Assembly (NCBI RefSeq): GCF_000972845.2
Contig: NC_040015.1
Location: 4,290,890-4,354,889, forward strand
Source of the DNA: Larimichthys crocea
Lineage: Eukaryota; Chordata; Actinopteri; Sciaenidae
Direction of reading: 5' to 3'
Length of the DNA: 64,000 nucleotides
Positions 26,564-37,606 of this stretch are shown one piece after another (the stretch's first letter is position 1; the number at the start of each line of letters is the position of its first letter). The translations under genes were made by a program, and so were the position numbers. The notes below the pieces were generated by a model. The model made no database searches and was not told the DNA's origin. It saw only the letters and a list, made by a program, of their open reading frames with translations.

Positions 26564-26814
26564 AGCGAACGCTGAAGCATAAGCATACTTTTTTGTGTAT
26601 TAATTTATTTTACATGTAATATTGATTTCATATTTTTTGGAAATATTTTGGTTATTTTCTGCATAGTTGGTATATAATGGAAAATTGTTGAACAAAAATA
26701 AGATGTAATAATGATTTTCTTTTATAAACTACTGTAGTAAAAACACACTGTGGAAAAGGAGAGAACAGAGATTGTCGTTGCAGCCATTAAATCATCTGAC
26801 AATTTGGCCATCTG

Positions 26815-27030
26815 TCCTACGACACTCGGCAGCGCGAAAAAAATAAAAATGTGTGGGGGGCTGGTTTCGGTGTGAGTCTCTGTCGCCATTGTGTGTGCGG
26901 TGGCGGATGTGCAGCGCGGCGGCGTGCGCGCGTGCGCTGGGTTGCGTGTCTGGGCCGGTGAAGCGTCTGGTCCGTCGTGTCGCAGAGTCAGGCGAGAAGT
27001 GGCGCGGTGCAGGCTGTCCACACAACTCTA
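26815..27030. promoter_or_regulatory. CpG-rich island
   Basis: About 200 bases with dense CpG (for example GCGCGGCGGCGTGCGCGCGT at 26915-26934) in otherwise AT-rich DNA. It may be a promoter of an unseen transcript or part of a GC-rich repeat. No coding exon or clear start was found next to it. Confidence 0.45.
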
Positions 27031-27079
27031 TTGTAAAAATGTATTAATCTCCTCTATCTATCCGCTGCAGCGCACGTGC

Positions 27080-28219
27080 GAGCACGTAATTTTTTGGAAG
27101 GGAATAAATTTTGATTATATTTATGTTAAAAAGGAGAGTTACATTTTATATCAAACGTGGTTATGCATACACATACAAGACCAGCGGAAAAGTCGACTTC
27201 AAAAAACAAAGCTAAAAAAAAATGAATGGATGATGTTAAAAAAAAAAAAGTTTGAACAATGTAAAAATGAAGGAGAAAGAACAAGAAGAAGCGGATAACA
27301 AAATGAAATGAAAAACGACAGATTTAGAAGCAAAAAGGAAGAGAATAGGAAAGAGAAATTTGGAATAACGTAAAATATATCAGTGCGATTTAAGTAAACA
27401 AACGAGAAGTTTATGATAAGACAAAAAAAAAGAAATATAAAAAGAAGAGTGAAGGGGAGGGTAGAAAAAAAAGTTATCGAATAAAGTAAGGAAAATGCAC
27501 ATCCACCAAGAGTTGGTTGAGCAACGAAGCAACATACCGGAGAAGAAAACAAAAAATGGGGAAAAAAGGGTATAATAGTTGGGTTTCACAACAAGTAACA
27601 TGACCAGAGGGAAAAAAGACAAAAACTGGGAAAAAAATAAATGGAGAGAAATAGAAAATGAAAGAAAGAAGACAGAGAAAAAAAAAAAAACAGTTGTAAT
27701 AAAGAGGTCATGCAGGAGAAAAAAGGAAGATAATAAAAGGGAAAAATAACATAAACCGCCACAGTGCGCACAAAAAAAATAAAACTTATTTTTCAGAAGA
27801 AAATGTTTTGAGAAACTAGAGGACGACAGGTAATGTTATAAGAGTAAGCCTGTTAAAACGAATGGATTGAAATTGTATATACGGGGACAAAGGTAAAAAA
27901 GGGAAAGTAAGCACTCAAGAAATTAAACCAGTAAATTAAAGTAAGGTGAAGAACAATAAATGAGGCAGTGGGGTCTTCAAGGCAAAGAGAGGCTTCATAA
28001 TAGAAAGCAGAAACGAAGAAAAAAAAAACAAGAACAAAAAATGAAATTAAGGCATAAAGGAAAAGAGAAGAAAAAGTAAAAAAGAAGGAAGCTTAAATAT
28101 GTCTATTTTACAATGAATGAAATACAAGATTGCAGAAAATAAGGTACGAAAAAAATTCAGGAACGAAAAAAAATGTGTTACATTAGGAGGGGAATAAATA
28201 TAAGAACCCATAGAATGTT
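27080..28219. repeat. Purine-rich low-complexity tract, ~1.1 kb
   Basis: The plus strand is about four-fifths A+G (by-eye estimate) across 27180-28219, built of irregular AAAGAAGGAAAGAG-like words without a fixed period. It ends at the assembly gap. The long Phe/Ser/Leu-rich minus-strand frames here are composition artefacts. Confidence 0.8.
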
Positions 28220-28249
28220 NNNNNNNNNNNNNNNNNNNNNNNNNNNNNN
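28220..28249. other. Assembly gap (30 N)
   Basis: Run of 30 undetermined bases at the end of the purine-rich tract. True length is unknown. Confidence 1.
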
Positions 28250-28452
28250 TAAACAAAGATTATAATCAAATGTCCATACGTGTGCCCCTCCAACCAGAAG
28301 GTTAGGAGTTGCTAAAGGTCCATTTCTTCCATCATTTTTGTCCTTGCTCTTTCGATGTAACGCTTGCACATGCACACGCTGACTGCTCTCACCAAAAGCA
28401 CGAGACCATGTGATGACCACACTAATGACGTGTCAAGTGAGATAATTTCAAC

Positions 28453-31438
28453 TTTTTTTATATGCACCAAATAAATCTTAGGGGAGCAGAGATCAAAACA
28501 ATACATTGGCCATTAGCTGTCTACTTCAGCTCTGAATGTTTTGAATGTAAGTTCATAGTGATTTATCACATACCTCAGAACGTAGTCTATCAGCACTGGT
28601 CTGAAGTGTGGTGGCATCTCCTTCTGCAGCCTTTTCCAGGGTTCCATCAGGAATGAGAGATGACTTCAAGACATTGCTCAGCAGGCCCGATTCACTTTTG
28701 TGAACATTTCCTTGTATGAGACCTTCCTTTTTCTTCGATTTTATCTTCTCAGTTGTTAGCCTTAGCAGCTGGCTTTCTGTTGCCTTTTCTTGAGTCCTGT
28801 CAGGGATGGAGGAAGGGTCTAAGGCCTCATCACTTTTGACATGGCCTTTCCTCTTCTTTTTAACCCTCTTCTGTTTAGGTACTGACATTTTGTCTGGAGC
28901 AGTGTAGTATTTGGACTGCCCAACTTTCTCTTCTGGCTGATCCTTTTTGGCCCATGTCTCCTCTGACAACTTTATATCCATGAATGTTTGAGGCTTTGTA
29001 ATGAGATGATCTGGCAAGTTGTGTTTCATTATATGCTCAATATATCTATCCTGTAGGGATCTGTACATGGTTCGGATGAAGGTCCCAGGTCGCAATTGTT
29101 TTTTTTTCCTTAAGATGTGATGTTTTACTATTCCAAACCATTGTTCGACATGACAATTTGTCTCCCTTGTTTTTTCAGTCCTGTCTTCCAGCAACTCTTC
29201 ATCTTCCTCTTTCTGATCACTACACTCATCATTGCAGTCCTTGTGTTGGTCTGTCTCCTGGACAGTGTTATCAGTCCACTCTTTATTTACTTCTTCTTGT
29301 TCCCTCAGGTTTTTCTTGTTTATGTCAACAGCAGGTTGTGTCACATCTCCCAGCATGATTCCACTCCACAATGGGAATATGGGCATGTAATTATCCAGTA
29401 CGACTTTAACAATGCCAGGACAGTAATAGAGGTTGTCATCTGATGGCTCTTCTGAGGACTGTTCTGCATCAATCTTCTTTGCATCATCACATGCATGTTG
29501 AAAAACAGCAGAAAGTGGAGAGCTGCCTGCAATTGTCTGAGATTGACAAAATGCATCCTCATGGTTCTCAGTTACTTCAGAGTCTGATGACACTGTATGT
29601 TCACACTTTGAGTGTTGAATCACTCTTTGTAAATTCTCCTCCACAACTTCACTGCAATTCTTGCTGAGCAATATGATGCAGACACCGGAAGATGTTCACA
29701 CCTTCTTGCAGGGTTCGACTGTTCTGCAGTCTGGCGAACACAAAGGTCAGAAATTCTTTGTCAGTCAAATTCTTGCCTATGATCTGAGACACTGCTTTTA
29801 AGATATGGGCTGAGCAGAGGTGTATAATTGTGAAGGACTTCCACTCCTGCCTGCCGTGGCAGACAGTAAAGCTTCTGTCCAGATACTGTATGCTATGATA
29901 GACTCTCTATTGAATGCTGTGAGCACTGCCTGTATAAGTGCCCAACTGAAGTCTGTCTCAACATAGCCCACATTCCTCCTTGTAAATTTGCACAGCGTGT
30001 GAAGGAATCTCATCAGCCAATGGGAGATTGTAGGCACTGTCTAGTCGTTTGACACCATCTCTGCCACTGGTAGTGGTGGTGTTCCTCTGCCCTGTCCAGC
30101 CAACACAAGGGCATAGTAAAGATTCCTTTTTTTTTTGTTCAGGGATCTTGGACACAATGCTTCCAGTTGCATCCAGATAAAGATGAACTTTTTTCTTTTG
30201 TCGAAGATGTGCCAACAAAATGCCAATTTCCGTGTATATATGTACACAGAAAGGGTCCAATTGAAAACTCTGGATGTAACCGGGCAGGTGGATGAAACAT
30301 GTGTCACATTCTTTAATGATCTGCTGGGCCATGTGAACCTCTATTATTACATTTTGATGGAGATGTGCTGCCTTCCTGACCTCATATCCAAATCCAAGAG
30401 AATATCTCTGTTTAGGGCATGGGTTAGATTTCCAGGAGCAATGGCTTCTTTTGGTGTTGATCCTAATAAGTCATAATATGTTTGACTTACTCCTTGGGAT
30501 ATCTTTTTTGCAATTTTCCCCCTTCTTATGTTGGATGCTGGCCTCATCGTTGTATGCCTTCTAAGATGATGAGCTTGTCCATGTCTACACACTTTCAGTG
30601 AAATTTTTTTCTGACCTCTTTGGGGCTTTTTCGGCTAACCAAAATGTGTAATAGGCCTTACACGTTGGAAAAGTACAGACAGCTTTTAGGTGCATATATG
30701 GGCAGTTCCTTTTCCTGCTGTCAGCTGACTTCACATTTTGATATTTGAAGGCCAGCCCACAGCAAGGACTCTTCTTGCTGAATTCATTATAAATTTTGTG
30801 AGTCCAAGACGGCTTTAATTTCTTGGTTCCTTTAACTGGCCTGATTGATTCCCATGTTTTTTTTTATCAATTGATATTTTAAAAGGTTCTTGGAAGGGTG
30901 CCTAATTTCCTTCTTTTATTTTTTTTTCTTGATTCCTTGCCTGTTGGTTTGCCTGTCTGTTTGTCTGTTGTGTTTTCAGCTGTATCATCTTCTACTGCAT
31001 ACTCTGCAATCAAAATTGGCTCATCATTGTTTGCATCCATACTGGGATGATGGCTTTTTGATGCTAAGAAGGGCTTTTTGCCTTCATCCTCTTCAGCTAT
31101 AGTGAGCTCTTCAACTATGATGGCCTCGTGGTCCCTAAGTGGCTCTAGCTCTGCTTCACCTTGTATTTCTTCACCTTTTTGTGTCGCTACAGGCTCATGG
31201 CCTTGAGACTTAAATCTTGCGACTTTTCCCCTAAGGTTTCTCCTATTCTCAGACCATACTACCCACAACCAATGTCGTCTGGGCTTGGTATCATTGGCAA
31301 AAGTGTCTGGCAAATTTCAGACCACACAGGTGAGGTGTGGCAGACTTGACGGGCAAATTCTCCTGTGCAAATGCTCTCACAACAGTCTACTCCTCCAGCT
31401 TCCTCCCATATGTCTATCTTTTGCTTTCGTCTTTTCAT
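28453..31438 (-). pseudogene. Mutator-like (MULE-type) transposase gene, broken
   Basis: Read from an ATG at 31438 downward, pieces appear in family order but shifted frames. First comes a Cys-rich segment (about 30860-30600) with W-T-H-K, SPCCGLAFKY, then CPYMHLKAVCTFPTC, a zinc-finger-like module. Next is a first acidic motif LYLDATGS (about 30180), then VETDFS (about 29965), then CSAHILKA (a C-x2-H motif, about 29815), then a 372-codon open stretch (29671-28553) with YYCPGIVKVVL, LWSGIM and NCHVEQWFGIVK, followed by a Lys-rich tail. The D...D...CxxH...E layout fits Mutator-superfamily transposases. At least three frameshifts or stops (near 31260, 30880 and 29670) inactivate it. No terminal inverted repeats were identified. 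A KDZ or other DDE family is the main alternative. Confidence 0.6.
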
Positions 31439-31829
31439 TTTCTAAAAAGGAATAGACAGTGTAAACAATTCATCATATTATACAACATTCCTGAAATTTC
31501 TCTTCCAGATTGAGTTCACAGAATAGCTAGTAGGGATGGGTCTGTTCAATACTATCCCTATGGGAGCAATATCAGCCAAAATGATAGTCACTGATGTGAA
31601 CTTTTGATGTGAACTTTTTTTGCATCTGCCACAGACTTTGGCATCAGACACTGGCAGCTGCCACAGCAGGCCCGGAAGTGCTACTACTAGGTGCAGATGC
31701 CACCAACTGAGCCAGCTCCTGCTGGGCGGCAGGCAACAACAAGCAAGATGGATTATCGTACAGCTTTGTTCATCTCGTACGTAATGTACACGTTACTTAT
31801 TGTGCAGATAACAAGCAGGAGCCTCAAAA

Positions 31830-31867
31830 GCAAATTCCCTAAGTGTCCGTGCACTTAGGGAATTTGC
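31830..31867. repeat. Perfect 16-bp inverted repeat, 6-bp loop
   Basis: Arms 31830-31845 and 31852-31867 (GCAAATTCCCTAAGTG and its complement) with loop TCCGTG. The right arm encodes the CKFPKC part of the piggyBac C-terminal domain on the minus strand. The left arm is its mirror copy and introduces a stop. Confidence 0.95.
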
Positions 31868-33481
31868 AGCGTTGCCGCACACTGTCGATTTGTGGCCAGT
31901 GACCCACAGCATCAGTACGGACATCTTGTGTGGGAATAGCCTTAGTTGGTCCTCTGCGCTGCTTCTTCTGGAACTCTTGCTGCACATCAGACGAGGGCCG
32001 CCCCCTCTTTTTGGCCGACAGATCTTTGCCTTGCATGCAGAGGGCCTGTGCAATGGAGGGCTGAAAGCCAGCAAGCCCCTCTACTTCTTCCGTGGAACAT
32101 TGATGTTATCACAATCACGCCGATAGAGCAACCAGCCGTTGACAACCACCATGTCCACGAAGTGAAAGAAGAATCGGTGGTAGTACTTCTTAGACCTGAT
32201 CATCATCACAACCCATGAACTTGTTATAGAGGGTGATGATGCTAGGACATTCCACAGACACTTTCCTCCTTTGCTTTCTGTCCCACCTCTCTGTGAAGGA
32301 AACAGGCTGGGCACTTGCAAGTGTGCTGGCAACAATCACCCCTCTGTTGTCAAACCATTTGACAGCCCTAATCTCCACACTGTCAACAACAGCCTGTTGC
32401 TCCTCAAATGTCCCTCTTCCCTTCTTTTTTAGCTTTTTTAGTCTTCGCTGAAACTGCAGTCGTTTAGGCGATTTTGCCGCACAGTGCCACGGGCTGGTAT
32501 CCCCCTGTTTGCAAGGGCAACAAACAAATCGAGCGAGGAAAACCAGTTATCAAAGTACAGCAGGTGGTTTACAGAGCCTTCAATAACTTGTGCAAGTTTT
32601 AGCACGACGTTCCCACTTGCCCCGATGTCTTGTGAACCTGGTGGAGGATCAGATTTCCCTGCATAAACATCAAATGAGTGCACCAGGCCTCTTGTGTCAC
32701 ACAAAACAAAGATTTTGTATCCCCATTTGTATGGCTTTTTGGGGATGTACTGTTTTAAAACAGATCTGCCTTTGAATGGCACCATTTGTTCATCAATAGA
32801 CAGCATCTGATCTTGAGGCAGAGCTTGGAATTTGGGGAGCAGAGAATCAATCAGTGGCCTAATTTTGAACAGCCTGTCACTGTTGTTGGTTGCCGTGTTG
32901 TCACTGAAATGAATGAAATGTTTAATTTCTTCCCACCTGTCGTGGGGCATCACATCAGCCACCTGCTGTACACGACATGCATTAGACCAGTAGATCCTAG
33001 AGCGAGGTAAGCGGATAACACTCATGTACAAAACAGTTCCAATGAACTGCTCCAATTCCTCCTGATCTAATTCAGGGCATGGTTTGGATTTTCTTGTGTG
33101 CTGTACAGATTGCTCTGATTGACAATAAGAGCCAAAAGTTCAGTGTCAAAAAACTGTCTGAAATAATCAATAGGCAGTCTGATTGAGTCACTGTCTGGGA
33201 GGGCACCTTGCCACACTGGCACATTTTTTGCAGAGCTCTGAGTCTGTTTCACCATCTTCCACGTCACTTTTTCTTTGCTTGGGCACACATTTCTCATCAC
33301 TGCTACTCCTGTCACTCTCACTGCTACTCTCTTCATCACCTGGCTTGGGAACATATTCCTCATCACTGCCTGCACTATCACTGAGACAGCTATCTTCACT
33401 GTCCTCTGGGGGAGGTCTAACATGAGGTCGCGCGCTTACGCACTTGCCGTAAAACATGGAAGCCTTCATTCGGATCTGCAT
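31830..33481 (-). pseudogene. piggyBac-type (PGBD2/3-like) transposase pseudogene
   Basis: The N-terminal acidic region (33481-33190, Ser/Asp/Glu-rich) is followed by the transposase core in another frame: 33055-32438, 205 residues, with the first catalytic Asp in MLSIDEQMVPFKG and the second in LYFDNWF. Later shifted-frame pieces give YNKFMG (about 32215), SKKYYHRFFFHFVDMVVVNG (about 32190-32130) and a C-terminal RQRCKFPKC (about 31850). The third catalytic Asp motif (normally G-V-D after the N-K-F-M-G phrase) is missing because of a deletion near 32208. At least four frame breaks. The Cys-rich C-terminal domain is cut off by an inverted repeat at 31830-31867. No TTAA-flanked ends were found. 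It is unrelated in detail to the other two piggyBac copies here. Confidence 0.85.
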
Positions 33482-33802
33482 AAAAATAAATAGCAGTTGT
33501 ATTCATATCCCAGTATGGTGTCTGTATAAAGACTATTGAAAATAACTAAACAAAATACAAAGGATTACCTAGATAAGCCGTCCAAAAGCATTTTTCTATA
33601 TAGCGCTGGTTAGCTGCTTAGCATTACCTTATGGCCTACTGTCGCTAATATGCTACAAAGCTATTTAGTATCATAACTTCAAAAATACTTATCACACATA
33701 TTTCACCTCATTACATCGAGGGTATAAGCACTTAATAAGCAGGTGAGTATTTTTATCTTAGCACAACTTACCCTCTATACGTCTCAGGATCAAACTTTAC
33801 CG

Positions 33803-34707
33803 CAGGGGTCGGCAAATAAGTTTGGACCCGGGAATTTTCTGACAATTCCATCGCGGGCCATGACCATGCTTTGCATGGGGGGGGGGTTCTATTTTTCAGT
33901 GTAATTTTGCATGCTTTTTTTTACAGCGTACTGTAACAGTATGAACGCGCATTGTGTTCTGCGTCCTGATTGGCTGAGTGAGAACCGCACGTGTGTTCTG
34001 CGTCCTGGTTAATTAAGGGAGTACTGTACAAAATGCGTGTAAAAAGGTGTATAAAAGTGTGTGGTTAGGGGTTTAACGACCTTAAAACATGTAGAATAAT
34101 TGTAAAACTTACTTCGCGGATTTCGTTTATTGCGGAAACGAGGGACCACTGTATATTAAAAATAAACGTTATTTAACTTTAGAAATGCATTTAATTTAAT
34201 TTAAAAGATTAATTTGCTTCTATGTGCTGTTATTACGCCGACTGCGTCTATCATGAAACAGGCAACCTGCCGTAACTAATGTATACAGCAGCGCAGATCT
34301 GCCGCTGATGTGCATTCACATTCATATTTGATATTTGAGCCGACCTTGTTTGTTTTTTTTCATTTAATGAAACACATTTGTTCACGTTGTTCGTTACAAG
34401 AGGGACACAGGACACTTTTATTTTCCACAGGTTACAGCGCACGCACGTGCCAATTAGTGTTCCGACCTGTGCGACAAGTAAAGAGGCTGCGAGGATGTTC
34501 TGGCTGCTGTCACGTTACTTATCAGCTACTTTTCAATAAATGTTTTGAAATCTGTGGAATTGTTGTATTTTGACAGGAAACATGAGGTTTAAAATATATA
34601 TTTAAAAATATATATATATTTTAAAATAGATCAACGTCATCTAGCGGGCCAGATATAATTGATGGCGGGCCAGTTTTGGCCCACGGGCCGCTAATTGCCG
34701 ACCCCTG
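33803..34707 (+). mobile_element. hAT non-autonomous element, 905 bp
   Basis: Begins CAGGGGTCGGCAA and ends TTGCCGACCCCTG, flanked by a perfect 8-bp target duplication CTTTACCG (33795-33802 and 34708-34715). Inverted termini starting CAG with an 8-bp duplication are diagnostic of hAT. It contains no transposase and itself hosts the end of another inverted-repeat element (ending 34151). A truncated relative lies at 4702-5334. Confidence 0.92.
34075..34151 (-). mobile_element. End of a TA-flanked inverted-repeat element
   Basis: The segment ends in CGGAAACGAGGGACCACTG followed by TA. The complement, CAGTGGTCCCTCGTTT, matches the terminus at 34971. It lies inside the hAT element, so it was inserted after the hAT or was captured by it. 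The other end is not clear. Confidence 0.6.
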
Positions 34708-34970
34708 CTTTACCGCATCATATGGATCACTTCGCAACCGGAAAAATTTTCGCGCGTAAACATTAAATAAGTCCGTCATTTTGTGATCCCACTGGAAACA
34801 AATGCTTGTCAAAGGTTCCTAGGTCCATAACAAATATGCACTAACCGGCATTGGGAGAATGCAGACCCTATCTCGGCTGGTTGACTGAGTCAAGCGGTTT
34901 GTTGCATATTTGTGACAGCAGGCGTTAAGGGGTAAAAAAAAAAAAAAAAAAAAAAAACACGATTGGTGTA

Positions 34971-35115
34971 CAGTGGTCCCTCGTTTATCGCGGGGGATAC
35001 GTTCTAAAAATAACCCGCAATAAACGAAATCCGTGAAGTAAGTTTAACAATTATTATACATGTTTTAAGGGTTAGGACATTTTAGCACATGTAATCTGTA
35101 GGGGACTACATTTTA
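34971..35115 (+). mobile_element. TA-flanked inverted-repeat element, partial
   Basis: Starts CAGTGGTCCCTCGTTTATCG directly after TA, as in Tc1/mariner-type elements, and continues with 'aataaacgaaatccgtgaagt'-like sequence shared with 34080-34140 in the other orientation. A far terminus could not be fixed. A 24-bp poly-A tract lies just before it (34934-34957). Confidence 0.6.
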
Positions 35116-35277
35116 AAAGTAACCCTCCCAACACTATGGAGATTCATGCTGTACGTTGTGCGATAATGAGCACATGTCTAATCAATTTGCCTGGCATCTA
35201 TTGATTTCTTTTAAGCACCGTGGTGCTGGACAGCTCCAAAGAAGCCAGTTAAGAACGCGCATGGGAAACATTCTTAA

Positions 35278-36852
35278 CCCGTGTGCTCCCCTCGGTACAT
35301 TTTGTGTACTTTTCAGTTGAAAAAAACTCTAGAATTTTGCCTGTGTTAATGGTAGTGAGACAAAACTTTTTTTATCCAATTTTAAAATTCCAACCATGGC
35401 TTTAATCACAGAAAAGAAAGTTCCTCTGGATTCCCTCAGGACATTTTTTGTACCATTGACTTCCATTATAACATACACTTTTGATCCTACTCTAATTTTA
35501 GCATAAAACAATGTTTTACATATGACAACCTTTTCAATCAAAGCTTTTGACTCGGAAAAAAAAAAATAGTTTTCAGTGCAGCATGTTTACTCAGGTGCTG
35601 TTGCTGCAAACCTATATAAAATAATGCATGTAGCTTGCTTGGCTGCTTATTTCCTCAGCAAAAATGAAGAGACGCATGTCACTGGAAGAGGCTCTAAGCA
35701 CTGTCCTGCAGTCCTGAGGGTGAGGAGGATACGTCCAGCATTACAGATTCAGGGAAAGAGTACTCATCAGGGGAGGCTTTGCCTGCATTTGAAGATGGGT
35801 CGAGATCAAGGGACGACGACGACGACGACGAGAAGTCAAAAAATGGCAAGCTGATCTGGGCTCTAACCCATAAAGACACTCTGAGGTACTTTCCACCCCA
35901 AATTCTGTCCTCAGGGCCCACACATTATGCTATGGCAAGGATTACCAGCCCAAAAACTTAATTTGAGCTGTGATTCAGCTCATCCTAAAGAATACAAATC
36001 TGGAGGGGAGACGTACAACAGAAGATTGGATGGAGCTGTGGGCTTTCATCAGCTTGCTGATCCTGGCTGGGCTGTACAGGTCCCGGAATGAGGCGACACA
36101 GAGCCTCTGGGCTGAGCACACAGGAAGAGCAATTTTTCGTGCCACAATGTCCAGAAAGAGGTTCATGCAGATAAGCACAGCCCTCAGGTTTGATGACCGC
36201 CTGTCAAGACCAGCACGTCAAAGGAGGGACAAGCTGGCTGCCATCAGAGAACTGTGGGATGTATGGAGCACCCGCCTCCCTCTCCTCTTCACTCCAGGAA
36301 GGGATGTATGTGTTGACGAACAGCTGGTCCCTTTTAAGGGCCGCTGTTCATTCAAACAGTACATTCCCAGCAAACCGGCAAAATATGGTCTCAAAGTCTG
36401 GGTGCTGTGCGATGTGGAGACCTCATATGCTTGGAAAATGCAGGTGTACATTGGGAGGTCTTCAGGAGCAACAAGAGAGGTGAACCAGGGGATGCGGGTC
36501 GCCTTTGAGATGACAGAGGGACTTGAGGGTCACACTGTGCCTGTGGACAACTTTTTTTACTTGACTTTACTTTTTACACAAGTGGAAGATGACCCTGGTG
36601 GGCACCCTGAGGAAAAATAAACCGGAGCTCCCCCCACAGCTTCTTCAGACCAGGCTGAGACCAGTGCTGTCCTCAGTGTTTGCGTTCAGTCGCACCCAGA
36701 CAGCTGTATCATACATTCCAAAGAAGGGTAAGAATGTGGTGCTGTTTAGCACAAAACACAGAGATCCAGCAGTGGAGGAGGGGCCAAAGAGGAAACCAAA
36801 GATCATAGTGGACTACAATCACTGCAAAGGTGCAGTCGACAACCTGGATAAG
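35278..36852 (+). pseudogene. piggyBac (PGBD4-like) transposase pseudogene, 3'-truncated
   Basis: A probable left end CCCGTGTGCTCCCCTCGG follows TTAA (35274-35277). Coding starts at ATG 35664 (KRRMSLEEALSTVL), breaks after 17 codons, continues in another frame as a Ser/Asp-rich region with an Asp run (to 35961), then as the core 35970-36620 (NLEGRR, ILAGLYRSRNEATQSLW, first catalytic Asp in CVDEQLVPFKG, second in VPVDNFF) and after a further shift as 36589 onward (GTLRKNKPELPP, third catalytic Asp in AVDNLDK). Homology stops at 36852, directly before GTATGT. All three Asp motifs survive, but the C-terminal helices and Cys-rich domain are missing. It is clearly related to, but diverged from, the copy at 46376-49327. 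Confidence 0.85.
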
Positions 36853-37200
36853 GTATGTGCTATTACACATAAATTATTTACAATTTATTTTGTTGTTACT
36901 CAATACATATCATTTTCTGACATAGCCATACAGATGTAGCAACTCAAAAGTTTGATGACGTAGTCAGTGAGGCCCCGACTGGAAACGCCCCTAAGCAGTC
37001 TGGGTGAAAACCAGCTGCAATGCCTCAATTGTCCACGGGGAGGAGCAGTGATGTTCCGCTCTCACCGCAGACTGTATAAAGACACATCTGAACAGATACG
37101 CTGGGGTGAGTGGGTGAGCCGATCAGCTGAGACAGAGTACAATCATGGATGTGGTTAGTGGTGCAAAGTGCTCGTAACGTCCGTTTTTTAACTATATTTT
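36853..37200. other. Unassigned sequence after the truncated piggyBac
   Basis: No piggyBac C-terminus, right terminal repeat or other family was recognised. The 63-codon frame 36967-37158 has no resemblance I can name. Confidence 0.4.
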
Positions 37201-37370
37201 TTTGGCCTTTATGGATATGACAGCTGAAGAGAGACAGGAAGGAGGGGGCAGAAAGACGGGGAATGCAGTAAAGGGCCGTCTGATGCGGGATTCGAACCGG
37301 GGCCGACTGCAGCGAGGACTGTAGCCTCTACACGAGACGCCTGCACAACCCACGACACTACCGACCACCC
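37201..37370 (-). mobile_element. tRNA-derived SINE
   Basis: On the minus strand a B-box GGTTCGAATCCCG (complement of 37286-37298) follows a weak A-box-like head. The body ends in TCATATCCATAAAGGCC, the same kind of tail as the SINE at 18068-18218. It is a second, diverged member of that SINE type. Confidence 0.7.
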
Positions 37371-37606
37371 CGTAACTGTTTTTTAATAAATTTCATTCCA
37401 TGAAAGACTTTATTCGTAAGGACGCTAAGCCAGGCACAAAACAGGATCTTCTCGAGGACATACAGACGTTTTGGCAAACGAGAGTCACCGTGGACTTTTG
37501 CAACAGACTTATCTCTGGACTTTCAAAAGCTGTGCGGTGTATTATTATAATGGAGGGGGGCATAGTGGAAAATAAACAGTGGTGTCCATGTAGAATAAAA
37601 ACATAA

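Noticed and set aside
27199..27771. Phe/Ser/Leu-rich minus-strand frames
   Set aside because: Direct result of the purine-rich plus strand; no start context or family match.
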